DNA of 42,591 bases, taken from the NCBI GenBank assembly GCA_021796455.1, contig JAKACA010000007.1, forward strand, positions 1 through 42,591, written 5' to 3'. Every line of letters starts with the position of its first letter. The stretch's first letter is position 1. Made by a program: the position numbers and the translations under genes. Under the pieces are notes generated by a model. The model had not been told where the DNA came from. It searched no databases and saw only the letters and a program-made list of their open reading frames with translations. This document shows positions 7,548-15,513 of the stretch, piece by piece. This stretch comes from Actinomycetes bacterium (GTDB lineage Bacteria; Actinomycetota; Acidimicrobiia; Acidimicrobiales; Bog-793).

Positions 7548-8384
7548 GTGGTCCGCATAGCGCTTGCGCAAATCGACAGCTCGATCGGCGAAGTGGAAGC
7601 CAACCTCGAGCACATCGGCGAGCTGACGGCCGAGGCGAATTCGCAAGGAGCCGACCTCACGGTGTTCCCCGAGCTTGCCACGCACGGCTACGCGCTCGGC
7701 AAGATACCGCACGTCCGCGGTCTCTGCGCGGATGACCCCCGCCTAACCGAGCTTTCCTCCGGGAGATCCCACGTGCTCGTCGGGTTTCTCGAGGCCGGCA
7801 GCCTACGCACCTACAACGCCGCCGCCTACCTCGCAGGTGGTGCCGTCGTCCACGTGCAGCGAAAACTGTACCTGCCTAACTACCTGTCGTGGGAGGAGCG
7901 AAAGCACACGAGCCCGGGACAGTCGCTGCGCTCTTTTGACACCTTGCACGGGCGGGCCGCGACCCTCATCTGCAACGACGCGTGGCAGCCGGTGCTGCCG
8001 TGGCTGGTGGCACAGGACGGTGCGGAACTGGTGCTCATCCCGGCCAACAGCGCCGCGAATCTCGGCCCGGAGAGCTTCGACACGATCGAGTATTGGCGAC
8101 ACCTGCTGGTTTACATCGCTCGCATGCAACAGTGCTGGGTCGTGTTCGTCAACAGAGTTGGCACCGAAGCTGGCGCGAGATTCTGGGGCGGGAGTCGGGT
8201 GCTGGATCCGACTGGGGAGGTAGTCGCGGAGGCACCACTCTGGCAGCCAGCCCTGATCACGATCGACGTCGACCTTGGCGCCGCCCGCCACCGTCGACAC
8301 GAAGTTCCATTGCTCGCCGAAGCTCGCCTGGCTCTGATCGAGCGTGAGGTGAGTCGACTGATCAGCGGTGGTGGCGACATCTGA
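7548..8384 (+). CDS. Carbon-nitrogen hydrolase (nitrilase/amidase superfamily)
   Basis: Cytoplasmic carbon-nitrogen hydrolase of 278 residues, the usual length. The catalytic Glu-Lys-Cys triad is complete: Glu42 in FPELATHGY, Lys106 in RKLYLP, Cys142 in ICNDAWQP. These enzymes hydrolyse amides, N-carbamoyl compounds or nitriles through a thioester intermediate (known). The ICNDAW and RKLYLPNY wording resembles amidases of the N-carbamoyl or formamide type rather than true nitrilases, but substrate cannot be fixed. GTG 7548 has GGAGG just upstream. It follows the DUF6282-like gene after a 42-base gap and is the last gene of the presumed catabolic cluster. Release of ammonia from an amide intermediate would fit. 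Confidence 0.9.
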   Translation: MVRIALAQIDSSIGEVEANLEHIGELTAEANSQGADLTVFPELATHGYALGKIPHVRGLCADDPRLTELSSGRSHVLVGFLEAGSLRTYNAAAYLAGGAVVHVQRKLYLPNYLSWEERKHTSPGQSLRSFDTLHGRAATLICNDAWQPVLPWLVAQDGAELVLIPANSAANLGPESFDTIEYWRHLLVYIARMQQCWVVFVNRVGTEAGARFWGGSRVLDPTGEVVAEAPLWQPALITIDVDLGAARHRRHEVPLLAEARLALIEREVSRLISGGGDI

Positions 8385-8411
8385 AACCTCACGAACGGGC
8401 GGGAGCTATAG

Positions 8412-8680
8412 CTACCTGCCCCTGAAGGGTGTCGTGAACGCGGAGATCGGGAAGAGGGGGTCCAAGAGAGCGGCCGGGTAACTATAAATACCGGACACGA
8501 GGTTCTCCACCCATTCGGCTCTCGCACCTCTCGGGACGCCGCTGATCGCGCCCGGACGAAGATGCGCCGGCTCCGGGCTCGCCAGCACCTTGGCGTTGTT
8601 GTCGGTCGGGTCGACAGTGGCGCCTGGGATGGCGATCGTACTGGTCCCTGAGTCTTCGACCGCGAAGGCAAGTGGATTCT
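8412..8680 (-). pseudogene. Possible truncated gene of unknown family
   Basis: The minus strand has an open frame ending at TAG 8414-8412 with codon choice like real genes here and a protein-like composition (for example AFAVEDSGTSTIAIPG and ENLVSGIYSYPAALLDPL). Its upstream end runs into the start of the restriction-like gene on the other strand, and no sensible start is seen. I do not recognise the family. It may be a 3' gene fragment left in the island; a chance open frame is the alternative. Confidence 0.25.
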
Positions 8681-8715
8681 CGGTGAGACCTCGAATGTGG
8701 CACAAGGGGGTGGCA

Positions 8716-9543
8716 ATGCCTGATCTCGTCGAGACGCTTCGGCGCTGTGACAAGTGGCTCGACCGCTACGAGGCGCAGGGCCGCGCAGTTGGCGAGGAGA
8801 ACACGAAGGCCGGGCTGATCGAACCGATCCTCGATGCCCTGGACTGGGACATCCACGACCTCGACGAGGTGCACCGGGAGTACCGGCGTCTCCCGAGTGA
8901 CAATCCGGTCGACTACGCGCTCTTGCTCTTGCGCACGCCGCGCCTGATCGTGGAGGCGAAGGGCATCGGCGAGCATCTCGACGACCCGAAGTGGGCGAAC
9001 CAGACGATCGCCTACGCGACCGCTGCAGGCGTCAAATGGGTGGCCCTTACTAACGGTGCCGACTGGCGGATCTACAACGTGCATGCGCCGGTCCCCCTCG
9101 AGCAGAAGCTCTTCCGCTCCATAAAGATCCGCGAAGACCCAGACGCCGCCGTGGCGGTGCTTCGGTTCATCGGCAAGGAGAACATGCGGGACAACCGCAT
9201 CGAGGAGATGTGGAAGGCCTACTTCGTCGATCAGCAGGTCCACGAGACCCTCCGCCACCTTTTCCGCGGCGGTGAGCCCGCAAAGGAGCTGGTGTCGGCC
9301 GTGCGGCATCGCACGAACAACCTCACGCTGAAGGACATCCGCACGAGCCTCACCCGCGTGCGGGCTACGTTCGAGTTCCCCGCTGTGAATGACGCCGCGA
9401 TCGCACTACCTGGTGCTGATCCGGCTGCCCCTCGCGCCAATGCTGCTGAACAGGCGAACGCTCTCGGCGGATCCCAGGGTGTGGCCGACGTTCGCCCTGA
9501 GCCAGCTGCTGGGTACCGCCACGTCAGTTCCTGGGAACAGTAG
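8716..9543 (+). CDS. PD-(D/E)xK restriction-like protein (HSDR_N type), ends at in-frame TAG
   Basis: A 275-residue protein resembling the N-terminal nuclease domain of type I restriction subunits and their stand-alone relatives (HSDR_N). Residues 20-120 carry the fold: GEENTKAGLIEPILDALDWD, then Asp66 (NPVDYALL) and Glu80-Ala-Lys82 (LIVEAKG), the D...ExK active site, and VKWVALTNGADWRIYN. ATG 8716 is preceded by AAGGGGG at good spacing. The frame stops at TAG 9541-9543, yet the next codons in the same frame encode a RAMA-like domain, so the original protein was probably nuclease plus RAMA. No methylase or ATPase gene is adjacent, so it is not a complete restriction-modification system. The shortened protein could still fold. 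Family fairly sure, activity unknown. Confidence 0.78.
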   Translation: MPDLVETLRRCDKWLDRYEAQGRAVGEENTKAGLIEPILDALDWDIHDLDEVHREYRRLPSDNPVDYALLLLRTPRLIVEAKGIGEHLDDPKWANQTIAYATAAGVKWVALTNGADWRIYNVHAPVPLEQKLFRSIKIREDPDAAVAVLRFIGKENMRDNRIEEMWKAYFVDQQVHETLRHLFRGGEPAKELVSAVRHRTNNLTLKDIRTSLTRVRATFEFPAVNDAAIALPGADPAAPRANAAEQANALGGSQGVADVRPEPAAGYRHVSSWEQ

Positions 9544-9774
9544 CTCTCGATCCCCGATCTCATGAAGAAGGGGCTGCTCTCCCCGGGTGCGGTCCTGGAG
9601 GCGAGCGTGGCAGGTGCGGGGACCTACAGCGCAACCGTGCTTCCCGACGGGTACATCGAGTATGCAGGCGCCAGCTACAAGACCCCGTCAGGGGCAGGCG
9701 CTGCGGTGAAAGAGACTGCGGCTGGTCGCTCGCTCGCACCGAAGGAGAAGGCGACCGACGCGTGGCAGTTCTGG
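9544..9774 (+). pseudogene. Detached RAMA-like C-terminal domain of the preceding gene
   Basis: Immediately after TAG 9541-9543 and in the same frame come LSIPDLMKKGLLSPGAVL, ATVLPDGYIEYAG and finally ATDAWQFWRA. This is the pattern of RAMA (restriction enzyme adenine methylase associated) domains, which end in a W-x-F-W-like motif (known family). ATG 9562 could restart it, but it has no ribosome-binding site. At about 9770-9780 the domain ends and DNA from a recombinase gene begins in another frame. I infer a domain cut off by a nonsense mutation, then truncated by a deletion junction. Confidence 0.55.
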
Positions 9775-9959
9775 CGGGCGTGGATCTCGCGACGACTGCG
9801 CTCTTCCTCGGTCACTCGAGCGCAAAGGCCACCGAGATCTACCTTCGCGCCGACCTGGTATTGAAGGAAAGAGCCCTCGCGAGAGTCGCCCCGACGGAGG
9901 TGGGTACGCATCGATACCGACCACCAGACACTCTCCTCGCACTGTGGGAGAGCCTGTAA
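9762..9959 (+). pseudogene. C-terminal remnant of a tyrosine recombinase/integrase
   Basis: About 65 residues match the C-terminal catalytic segment of phage-type/XerC-like integrases: LAGVDLATTALFLGHSS (His of the LGH box), then TEIYLRAD with the likely nucleophilic Tyr, and a tail YRPPDTLLALWESL. The RKHR residues upstream (first Arg, Lys, HxxR) are missing, so it cannot be active. GTG 9762 is not a credible natural start. The fragment ends 170 bases from the 3' end of tRNA-Pro, the common attachment site for such enzymes, which supports an integrated island with a decayed integrase. Homology is clear; the island model is inference. Confidence 0.72.
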
Positions 9960-10130
9960 CTATGCCGGGCGCCAGTTGCCCGAGATGGCCACGCGAAGCG
10001 GTGAGTCGATCGCCACCCGGAATAGCCGGCGAATAGCCGACGATCCGGCATAAGCACGCCGATTGCACGTCTCCACCGGAGGACACTCAACAAGAGCCTA
10101 TTTAAGCAGTCCCACCAGGGTGTTTATAAG

Positions 10131-10204
10131 TCGGGGAGGGGGGATTCGAACCCCCGGCCTCCTGCTCCCAAAGCAGGCGCGCTGCCAAGCTGCGCTACTC
10201 CCCG
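10131..10204 (-). tRNA. tRNA-Pro (anticodon TGG)
   Basis: A 74-nt cloverleaf on the minus strand. The acceptor stem is CGGGGAG (10204-10198) with CTCCCCG and discriminator A at 10131. The anticodon stem CCTGC/GCAGG holds loop TTTGGGA, so the anticodon is TGG. The T arm is GGGGG-TTCGAAT-CCCCC. CCA is not encoded. Its 3' end points toward the recombinase remnant and the accessory region on the left, a classic attachment-site geometry. Confidence 0.95.
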
Positions 10205-10248
10205 GCTTGCTAGGCGGATTGTAACGGCTCGCCCGCGTGAGCCTCGTC

Positions 10249-11898
10249 TCAGCTCGCGAGGGGTTTGGGAGTCATTGAAGCCGAGCAGCCCCGCGGGTCG
10301 AACCACGGTAGCGACCGCTTGGCCTGAGTGACGTTCACGATTGACCCGGGAAACGTGGCCGATATCGGCGCAGTCGTCGTCGTGGTGGTCGTGGACGAAG
10401 CGCTGGTGCTCGGGGCGGAGCTGCTGCCAGAAGCAGGTGCAGAGCGCCTCACGTGTCTCTTCACTGGCGACACGGCCGCTGCCGGGGTGAAGTATGCCCC
10501 GTTGCCGGCTACGACCTCGAGATCGACGCCATGAGGCATCGCGTGCATGCCCATGGCGACTTCGCCGACGAAGTGGCCGGCAAGGGTTTCTGCTTGGGCC
10601 CGCTCTGCAGCAGAGCCGTAGTAGACGACGGTCTCTACTAGCGAGGCCGGAGGGGGCACGCTCGATGACCCGACGACGTTGTAGCCGAGTCCTGTGAGCT
10701 GACTTGGTAGATCCGCCGCGAAGCTGGAGGCTCCGCCGGTGCCGTTCAAGACCTCGACGGTTGTGCCCTTGGCGACCGGCGGCGGGATGATCCCGAGCTC
10801 TTTGGCCATTACCTGCTCGTCGAATGGCTCGGTCGGAAAGACCACATCACCGTCGTTGAAGTTGTCGTAGTAGTAGGGGTTCGGATCTTCGAACACAGGA
10901 AGAGTGGCCGTGGGCGCAGTCGACGGATCGACCGAGTGGAACGTCTCGGCGAGGCCGATCATCTCGCCAAGGCTAAAGCTCGAGTCGACGGTGAGCCTTG
11001 GCAGGATGGAGCCGATGACGGCGTTGAGCCTCGTAATGTCGAAAATGCCGGTATGCCGGAGGTCTGCGGCCAGGACCTTCACGAACTCGTGGTCGCGGGT
11101 GATGCGACCAATGTCGCCCGTCGGATCGTAGTACTGGAGCTGGGCACCGTACTCGAGGTGCCTGGCGCGTACCACTTGCAGGGCCTGCGTTCCGCTCAGG
11201 TGGTAGCAGCCGGCGTACTTCACGTTCAGGCCCGAGTAGGCGTCGAATACGCGGGTCGGAAAGTACATGTTGATCCCGCCGAGTGCGCTTACGACACTCT
11301 GGAACGTGTCGAAATTGAGCTCCACGAAGTGGTTGATCGGAATCCCCAGGTCCTGTTCGACCGTTCTCACGAGAGCCGACGGCCCGTTGTTGAGCTCGGC
11401 GTCGATCCGCTCCTCGTAGCTCTGATGTCCGGGTTGGGGCATCCAGGAGTCGCGCGGTATCGAGACGATCGAGACAGCCCGGGTGCGTGGGACCAAGTGG
11501 AGAATCATCTCCACGTCGGCGCGTCCTCCGCCAACCTGGGCGCAGGAGCCGAATTGGCTTGCCTGCTTGCCGTTGAGGACGCATCGCGAGTTGTTCCCGA
11601 TGAGGAGGATGTTGACAGGTCCGCCGGCGACCTCGGGCGCGAGACCTTGGACCGTGATCTTGTGCATCTGGTGGTAGCGGTACAAGGTGTACAGATATCC
11701 GCTCGAACCCAGCACAAGGAGCACGACGAGCGGGAGGCCACCCCAGAGCAGGATGCGGCGGCGAACCCGCTGGCCGCGGCTGAGCCGCTGGAGCCGGGCC
11801 TGGCGACGAGTTGGTTGTCGATGTACCTGCCTGGCTTGTCGAGGCGGCTTTCCCGCCGCTGACGGTTCACGTTCTTGGTCGTCGTTTCTCCTCACCAC
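10249..11898 (-). CDS. LytR-CpsA-Psr (LCP) family cell-wall ligase
   Basis: Membrane-anchored LCP protein, about 549 residues. LCP enzymes transfer lipid-linked glycopolymers to peptidoglycan outside the cell (known). Order: basic Arg/Gln-rich cytoplasmic tail (residues 1-45), one membrane segment (ILLWGGLPLVVLLVLGSSGYL), LCP domain starting VNILLIGNNSR and including RADVEMILHLVPRT and VSIPRDSWM, whose Asp and Arg residues bind metal and pyrophosphate, and LVRARHLEY-like helices. A LytR_C domain (GTTVEVLNGTGG) and a Ser/Thr-rich tail follow. Start is uncertain. GTG 11898 is preferred because a TACCAT box (11911-11906) sits seven bases upstream, which fits a leaderless transcript; upstream in-frame codons look non-coding. 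It is divergent from tig. Confidence 0.88.
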   Translation of the reverse strand: MVRRNDDQEREPSAAGKPPRQARQVHRQPTRRQARLQRLSRGQRVRRRILLWGGLPLVVLLVLGSSGYLYTLYRYHQMHKITVQGLAPEVAGGPVNILLIGNNSRCVLNGKQASQFGSCAQVGGGRADVEMILHLVPRTRAVSIVSIPRDSWMPQPGHQSYEERIDAELNNGPSALVRTVEQDLGIPINHFVELNFDTFQSVVSALGGINMYFPTRVFDAYSGLNVKYAGCYHLSGTQALQVVRARHLEYGAQLQYYDPTGDIGRITRDHEFVKVLAADLRHTGIFDITRLNAVIGSILPRLTVDSSFSLGEMIGLAETFHSVDPSTAPTATLPVFEDPNPYYYDNFNDGDVVFPTEPFDEQVMAKELGIIPPPVAKGTTVEVLNGTGGASSFAADLPSQLTGLGYNVVGSSSVPPPASLVETVVYYGSAAERAQAETLAGHFVGEVAMGMHAMPHGVDLEVVAGNGAYFTPAAAVSPVKRHVRRSAPASGSSSAPSTSASSTTTTTTTAPISATFPGSIVNVTQAKRSLPWFDPRGCSASMTPKPLAS

Positions 11899-11905
11899 CC
11901 GGGCG

Positions 11906-11911
11906 ATGGTA
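11906..11911 (-). promoter_or_regulatory. -10 box of the LCP gene
   Basis: TACCAT on the minus strand lies seven bases before GTG 11898, implying a leaderless mRNA and helping to place the otherwise uncertain start. Confidence 0.35.
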
Positions 11912-12053
11912 GGGGGCCGGACCACGGTTATGGTGGCACCCTTCACACAGGCCGGGGGCCTGGGTGCGGCGGCCGGCCGCCACGGTGGCCGACGCGAGGG
12001 TTGGCGGCTCCCCCGATGGCGGTCCGATGGCGGTCGAGCTCGCGCCCGACCGG

Positions 12054-12059
12054 TAGACT
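12054..12059 (+). promoter_or_regulatory. -10 box of tig
   Basis: TAGACT fits the actinobacterial TAnnnT -10 pattern and lies 11 bases before the tig ATG. No clear -35. It predicts a leader of about five bases. Confidence 0.35.
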
Positions 12060-12070
12060 CCCCGAGCCAT

Positions 12071-13504
12071 ATGCGCTCCACCGCCGAAATTCTCGAAAGA
12101 AACAAAGTCAAGCTCTCCGTCGAAGTCGACGAGGAGGAGCTCAAGGTTGCCGTCGAAGACACTTTCCGACGCCTGCAGCGCGAGGTTCAAGTTCCCGGAT
12201 TCCGGCCCGGCAAGGCCCCCCGGCGTCTGCTCGAAGCTCGGCTCGGTGGCAAAGCGATTCGTGAGGATGTCATCCGCCACGCTCTTCCGGACTATTACGC
12301 CCAGGCAGTCGAAGAGGCTGAGCTCGACACGATCTCGGCGCCGGAGATCGACATCACCTCAGGTGAGGACGAGGGTCCGCTCGCATTCGACGCGATCGTC
12401 GAGGTCAGGCCCAAAGTCTCGGTCGCGGGCCGGGACGGGCTCATAGTCACGGTTAGATCTCCGGAGGTCACCGAGGAGGAGCTCGATTCGCAGGTCGAGC
12501 GGATGCGTGAGCAGTTCGCGGAGCTCCGCGATGTGGAGCGGCCTGTAATCGACGGCGACGTCGTCACTGTCGATGTCCAGGCGACGCGCGACGGTAGGCC
12601 AGTTGATGATCTGGCTACCGCAGACTTCGTCTACGAGGTCGGGTCTGGCATGCTGGCCGAAGGGGCCGACGAGAAGCTCCGAGGCACCAAGGCGGGCGAC
12701 ATTGTTGCCGTCGACGCCTCTGACGCGCCCGGGGGGAGCGCGGAGATCAAGATATTCGTCAAGCAGGTGCGGGAGAAAGTTCTTCCCGATGCCGACGACG
12801 CCTGGGCTTCCGATGCATCGGAATTCGAGACGATCGGGGAGCTGCGCGCGGACCTTCGCCGGCGCATGACCGCCCTGCGGACCCTACAGGCGCGCGTGGA
12901 GCTACGAGAGAGAGCCATCGAAGCACTGGCAGGGCTTGTCCAGGAGGAGATGCCCGACACCCTTGTAGATGAGGCCACCCAGCGCCTCCTGGCCTCTTTC
13001 ATCCGTGAGCTCGAGGCCCGCAAGATCGGCCTTGACCAGTACCTGGCAGCCCGTGACCAGAGTGCCGACCAGCTCCTTGCTGAGATGAAGGCCCAGGCCC
13101 TCGAGCAGGTGAAGGCGGATCTGGCACTTCGCGCGGTGGCGGAAGCTGAGGGGCTCGAAGTCACCGATGAGGAGCTGGCGAGCGAGATCCAGCGTCTGGC
13201 TGACGAATCGGACCGTCGGGTCAGCGACGTGGCGCGCCAGGTAGCGGAGGGAGTCGGACTCGAACGGCTACGCTCTGAGTTGAGAAGCTCGAAGGCGGTC
13301 CAGTGGTTGCTCGACCATGTCGAAGTCGTAGACGAGCAGGGGAAGGCGATGGATCGGGCGTTGCTTTTGGAGCATGACGTGGTCTCGGACGGAGCCGGGG
13401 CGGAGCTGGAGACAGTTGAGTACGTCCAAGAGGGCGGTGTTGATGGCGACACGGTCGCCGAAGTGGTCGATCACGACAACGAGACGGAGGAGGCTGAGCT
13501 TTGA
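12071..13504 (+). CDS. tig: Trigger factor, ribosome-associated chaperone
   Basis: Ribosome-bound chaperone with peptidyl-prolyl isomerase activity, 477 residues, normal for the family. The N-terminal ribosome-binding domain carries the signature [14 protein letters not shown] at residues about 36-50. The PPIase domain (about 160-240) follows ([14 protein letters not shown]), then a long helical C-terminal domain ([22 protein letters not shown]). The tail is acidic ([11 protein letters not shown]). ATG 12071 is chosen because relatives start at this point; a TAGACT box at 12054-12059 suggests a leader of only about five bases. The stop overlaps the clpP start (TTGA at 13501-13504). The tig-clpP-clpX order is conserved in many bacteria. 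Confidence 0.96.
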   Translation: MRSTAEILERNKVKLSVEVDEEELKVAVEDTFRRLQREVQVPGFRPGKAPRRLLEARLGGKAIREDVIRHALPDYYAQAVEEAELDTISAPEIDITSGEDEGPLAFDAIVEVRPKVSVAGRDGLIVTVRSPEVTEEELDSQVERMREQFAELRDVERPVIDGDVVTVDVQATRDGRPVDDLATADFVYEVGSGMLAEGADEKLRGTKAGDIVAVDASDAPGGSAEIKIFVKQVREKVLPDADDAWASDASEFETIGELRADLRRRMTALRTLQARVELRERAIEALAGLVQEEMPDTLVDEATQRLLASFIRELEARKIGLDQYLAARDQSADQLLAEMKAQALEQVKADLALRAVAEAEGLEVTDEELASEIQRLADESDRRVSDVARQVAEGVGLERLRSELRSSKAVQWLLDHVEVVDEQGKAMDRALLLEHDVVSDGAGAELETVEYVQEGGVDGDTVAEVVDHDNETEEAEL

Positions 13505-14133
13505 GGGCCGACAACTACCTCGTTCCGACAGTCGTCGAGCAGTCGAGCCGCGGAGAGCGCGCGTACGACCTCTACTCAAGGCTCCTGCGTGAGCGGATCA
13601 TCTTCATCGGCACGCCGATCGACGACACCATCGCCAATCTCGTCTGTGCCCAGATGCTCTTTCTCGAATCCGAGGACACCGACAAGGACATCAACATCTA
13701 CGTCAACTCTCCTGGCGGCGATATCACGGCACTGTTCGCCATCTATGACACGATGAAATACGTGCGGCCGGACAAGTCGACGTTCTGCTTCGGGCAGGCA
13801 GCATCGGCCGCGGCCGTGCTCCTGGCGGCGGGGACGAAGGGCAAGCGATTCGCCCTGCCGCATACCCGCATCCTCCTGCACCAGCCATATGGCGGTGCAG
13901 CCGGGCAGGCGACCGATATCGAGCTGCAGGCCAAGGAGATACTGCGGATGCGGGATCTGCTCAACGAGATGTTGGCGTCTGACACTGGCCAGACCGTCGA
14001 CAAGATACAGCACGACACCGATCGGGACTTCATCATGAGCGCGCAAGAGGCCCAGGAGTATGGTGTCATCGATGAGGTAATCACGAATCGCGAAGCCCTC
14101 GGCAGCGCCATCGCTGCCGTTGGCGCTGCCTGA
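13501..14133 (+). CDS. clpP: ATP-dependent Clp protease proteolytic subunit
   Basis: Serine peptidase forming the ClpP tetradecamer, 210 residues. The catalytic triad is Ser102 (GQAAS), His127 (LLHQP) and Asp176 (DTDRDF), with spacing matching E. coli ClpP. The N-terminus [19 protein letters not shown] is typical of the mature family start, so there is little or no propeptide. The start codon is TTG 13501, overlapping the tig stop in TTGA, giving translational coupling. Together with ClpX, encoded next, it degrades tagged or regulatory proteins in the cytoplasm. Only one clpP is in the window, although actinobacteria often have two. Confidence 0.96.
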   Translation: MRADNYLVPTVVEQSSRGERAYDLYSRLLRERIIFIGTPIDDTIANLVCAQMLFLESEDTDKDINIYVNSPGGDITALFAIYDTMKYVRPDKSTFCFGQAASAAAVLLAAGTKGKRFALPHTRILLHQPYGGAAGQATDIELQAKEILRMRDLLNEMLASDTGQTVDKIQHDTDRDFIMSAQEAQEYGVIDEVITNREALGSAIAAVGAA

Positions 14134-14146
14134 CTGGGGGGCAAGG

Positions 14147-15424
14147 GTGGCCAAGTTCGGCGACGGGGGAGAGCTCGTCAAATGCAGCTTCTGTGGCAAG
14201 TCCCAGAAGCAGGTGAAAAAGCTCATTGCCGGTCCAGGGGTTTACATCTGCGACGAGTGCATAGAGCTGTGCAACGACATCATCGAGGAGGAGCTGGCCG
14301 AACCGACAGAGGTCCGCTTCGAGGATCTTCCAAAGCCCAAGGAGATATTCGAGTTCCTGAACGACTACGTCGTGGGGCAGGAGCAGGCAAAGAAGATACT
14401 CTCGGTTGCCGTCTACAATCACTACAAGCGGGTCCAGGCCGGCGCGTACCGAGAGGGCGACGTCGAGCTCGCGAAGTCGAACATCCTGCTGCTCGGTCCG
14501 ACGGGGTGCGGGAAGACGCACCTCGCGCAGACGCTTGCCCGCATGCTCAACGTACCCTTTGCGATCGCGGACGCCACGGCGCTCACCGAGGCAGGCTATG
14601 TCGGCGAGGATGTCGAGAACATCCTCTTGAAGCTGATACAGGCTGCCGACTATGACGTGAAGAAGGCAGAGACAGGTATCATCTACATAGACGAGATCGA
14701 CAAGATCGCGAGGAAGTCGGAGAACCCTTCGATCACCCGCGACGTCTCGGGCGAGGGCGTGCAGCAGGCGCTGCTCAAGATATTGGAGGGAACGACCGCC
14801 TCGGTACCTCCGCAGGGCGGCCGCAAGCACCCGCACCAGGAGTTCATCCAGATAGACACCACGAACATCTTGTTCGTATGCGGCGGAGCTTTCGCCGGTC
14901 TGGACAAGATCATCGAGAGTCGGATCGGACTGGCCGGGATCGGGTTTCGCGCCGAGGTACGGCGCGCGAAGAGCTGGCGGGAGAGCGAGCTGCTCATGCA
15001 GGTCCTGCCCGAAGACCTGCTCAAGTTCGGCCTCATTCCCGAGTTCGTCGGACGCCTACCAGTTATCGGCGCGGTCTCGAGCCTGGACCGTGAGGCGCTG
15101 ATACGCATTCTCCTCGAGCCGAAGAATGCCCTTGTCAAGCAGTACCACAGGGTCTTCGAGCTCGACAATGTGGAGCTCGAGCTGACCGAGGATGCCCTCG
15201 AGGCGGTCGCAGACCAGGCCCTGCTGAGAGGCACGGGGGCCCGGGGGCTCAGGGCGATACTCGAAGAGGTACTCCTCGACGTCATGTACGACCTGCCGAG
15301 TCGGGAGGACATCGGGCGCTGTGTCGTGGATCGCTCCGTCGTGCTCGAGCGTGTGGCCCCGAGTCTCGTGCCTCGTGGCGCGACCGGCAAGCCCGACCGG
15401 ACGTCGCGTCGCGCCGCCTCCTGA
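14147..15424 (+). CDS. clpX: ATP-dependent Clp protease ATP-binding subunit ClpX
   Basis: AAA+ unfoldase, 425 residues. It has an N-terminal C4 zinc-binding domain (Cys13, Cys16, Cys35, Cys38) for substrate and adaptor recognition. The AAA+ module has Walker A GPTGCGKT (residues 117-124), Walker [10 protein letters not shown] and sensor/arginine-finger segments around [10 protein letters not shown]. The ClpP-binding loop region is the stretch [24 protein letters not shown] and beyond, where relatives carry IGF; here [10 protein letters not shown] is visible. GTG 14147 is preferred over ATG 14120 because a run of Gs (14136-14141) gives a ribosome-binding site and the protein then begins as in relatives. 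It lies 13 bases after clpP. Confidence 0.96.
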   Translation: MAKFGDGGELVKCSFCGKSQKQVKKLIAGPGVYICDECIELCNDIIEEELAEPTEVRFEDLPKPKEIFEFLNDYVVGQEQAKKILSVAVYNHYKRVQAGAYREGDVELAKSNILLLGPTGCGKTHLAQTLARMLNVPFAIADATALTEAGYVGEDVENILLKLIQAADYDVKKAETGIIYIDEIDKIARKSENPSITRDVSGEGVQQALLKILEGTTASVPPQGGRKHPHQEFIQIDTTNILFVCGGAFAGLDKIIESRIGLAGIGFRAEVRRAKSWRESELLMQVLPEDLLKFGLIPEFVGRLPVIGAVSSLDREALIRILLEPKNALVKQYHRVFELDNVELELTEDALEAVADQALLRGTGARGLRAILEEVLLDVMYDLPSREDIGRCVVDRSVVLERVAPSLVPRGATGKPDRTSRRAAS

Positions 15425-15455
15425 GGCCGCCGGGCGGGGCCAGAGCCTACGTCAC

Positions 15456-15497
15456 CGTAGTTCGATGACGATGTGCCGTAGTTCGATGACGATGTAC
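15456..15497. repeat. 21-bp tandem duplication between clpX and folC
   Basis: Two adjacent copies of a 21-base unit beginning CGTAGTTCGATGACGATGT (15456-15476 and 15477-15497) differ only in the next-to-last base. They fill most of the short clpX-folC gap, ending 16 bases before the folC start. The role is unknown; slippage or a doubled regulatory site are possible. Confidence 0.7.
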
Positions 15498-15513
15498 TGC
15501 GAGCGGAGCCGCC

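Noticed and set aside
8716-9959. Complete restriction-modification or new defence system
   Set aside because: Only one nuclease-like gene with a severed RAMA-like domain; no methylase, ATPase or specificity gene is adjacent.
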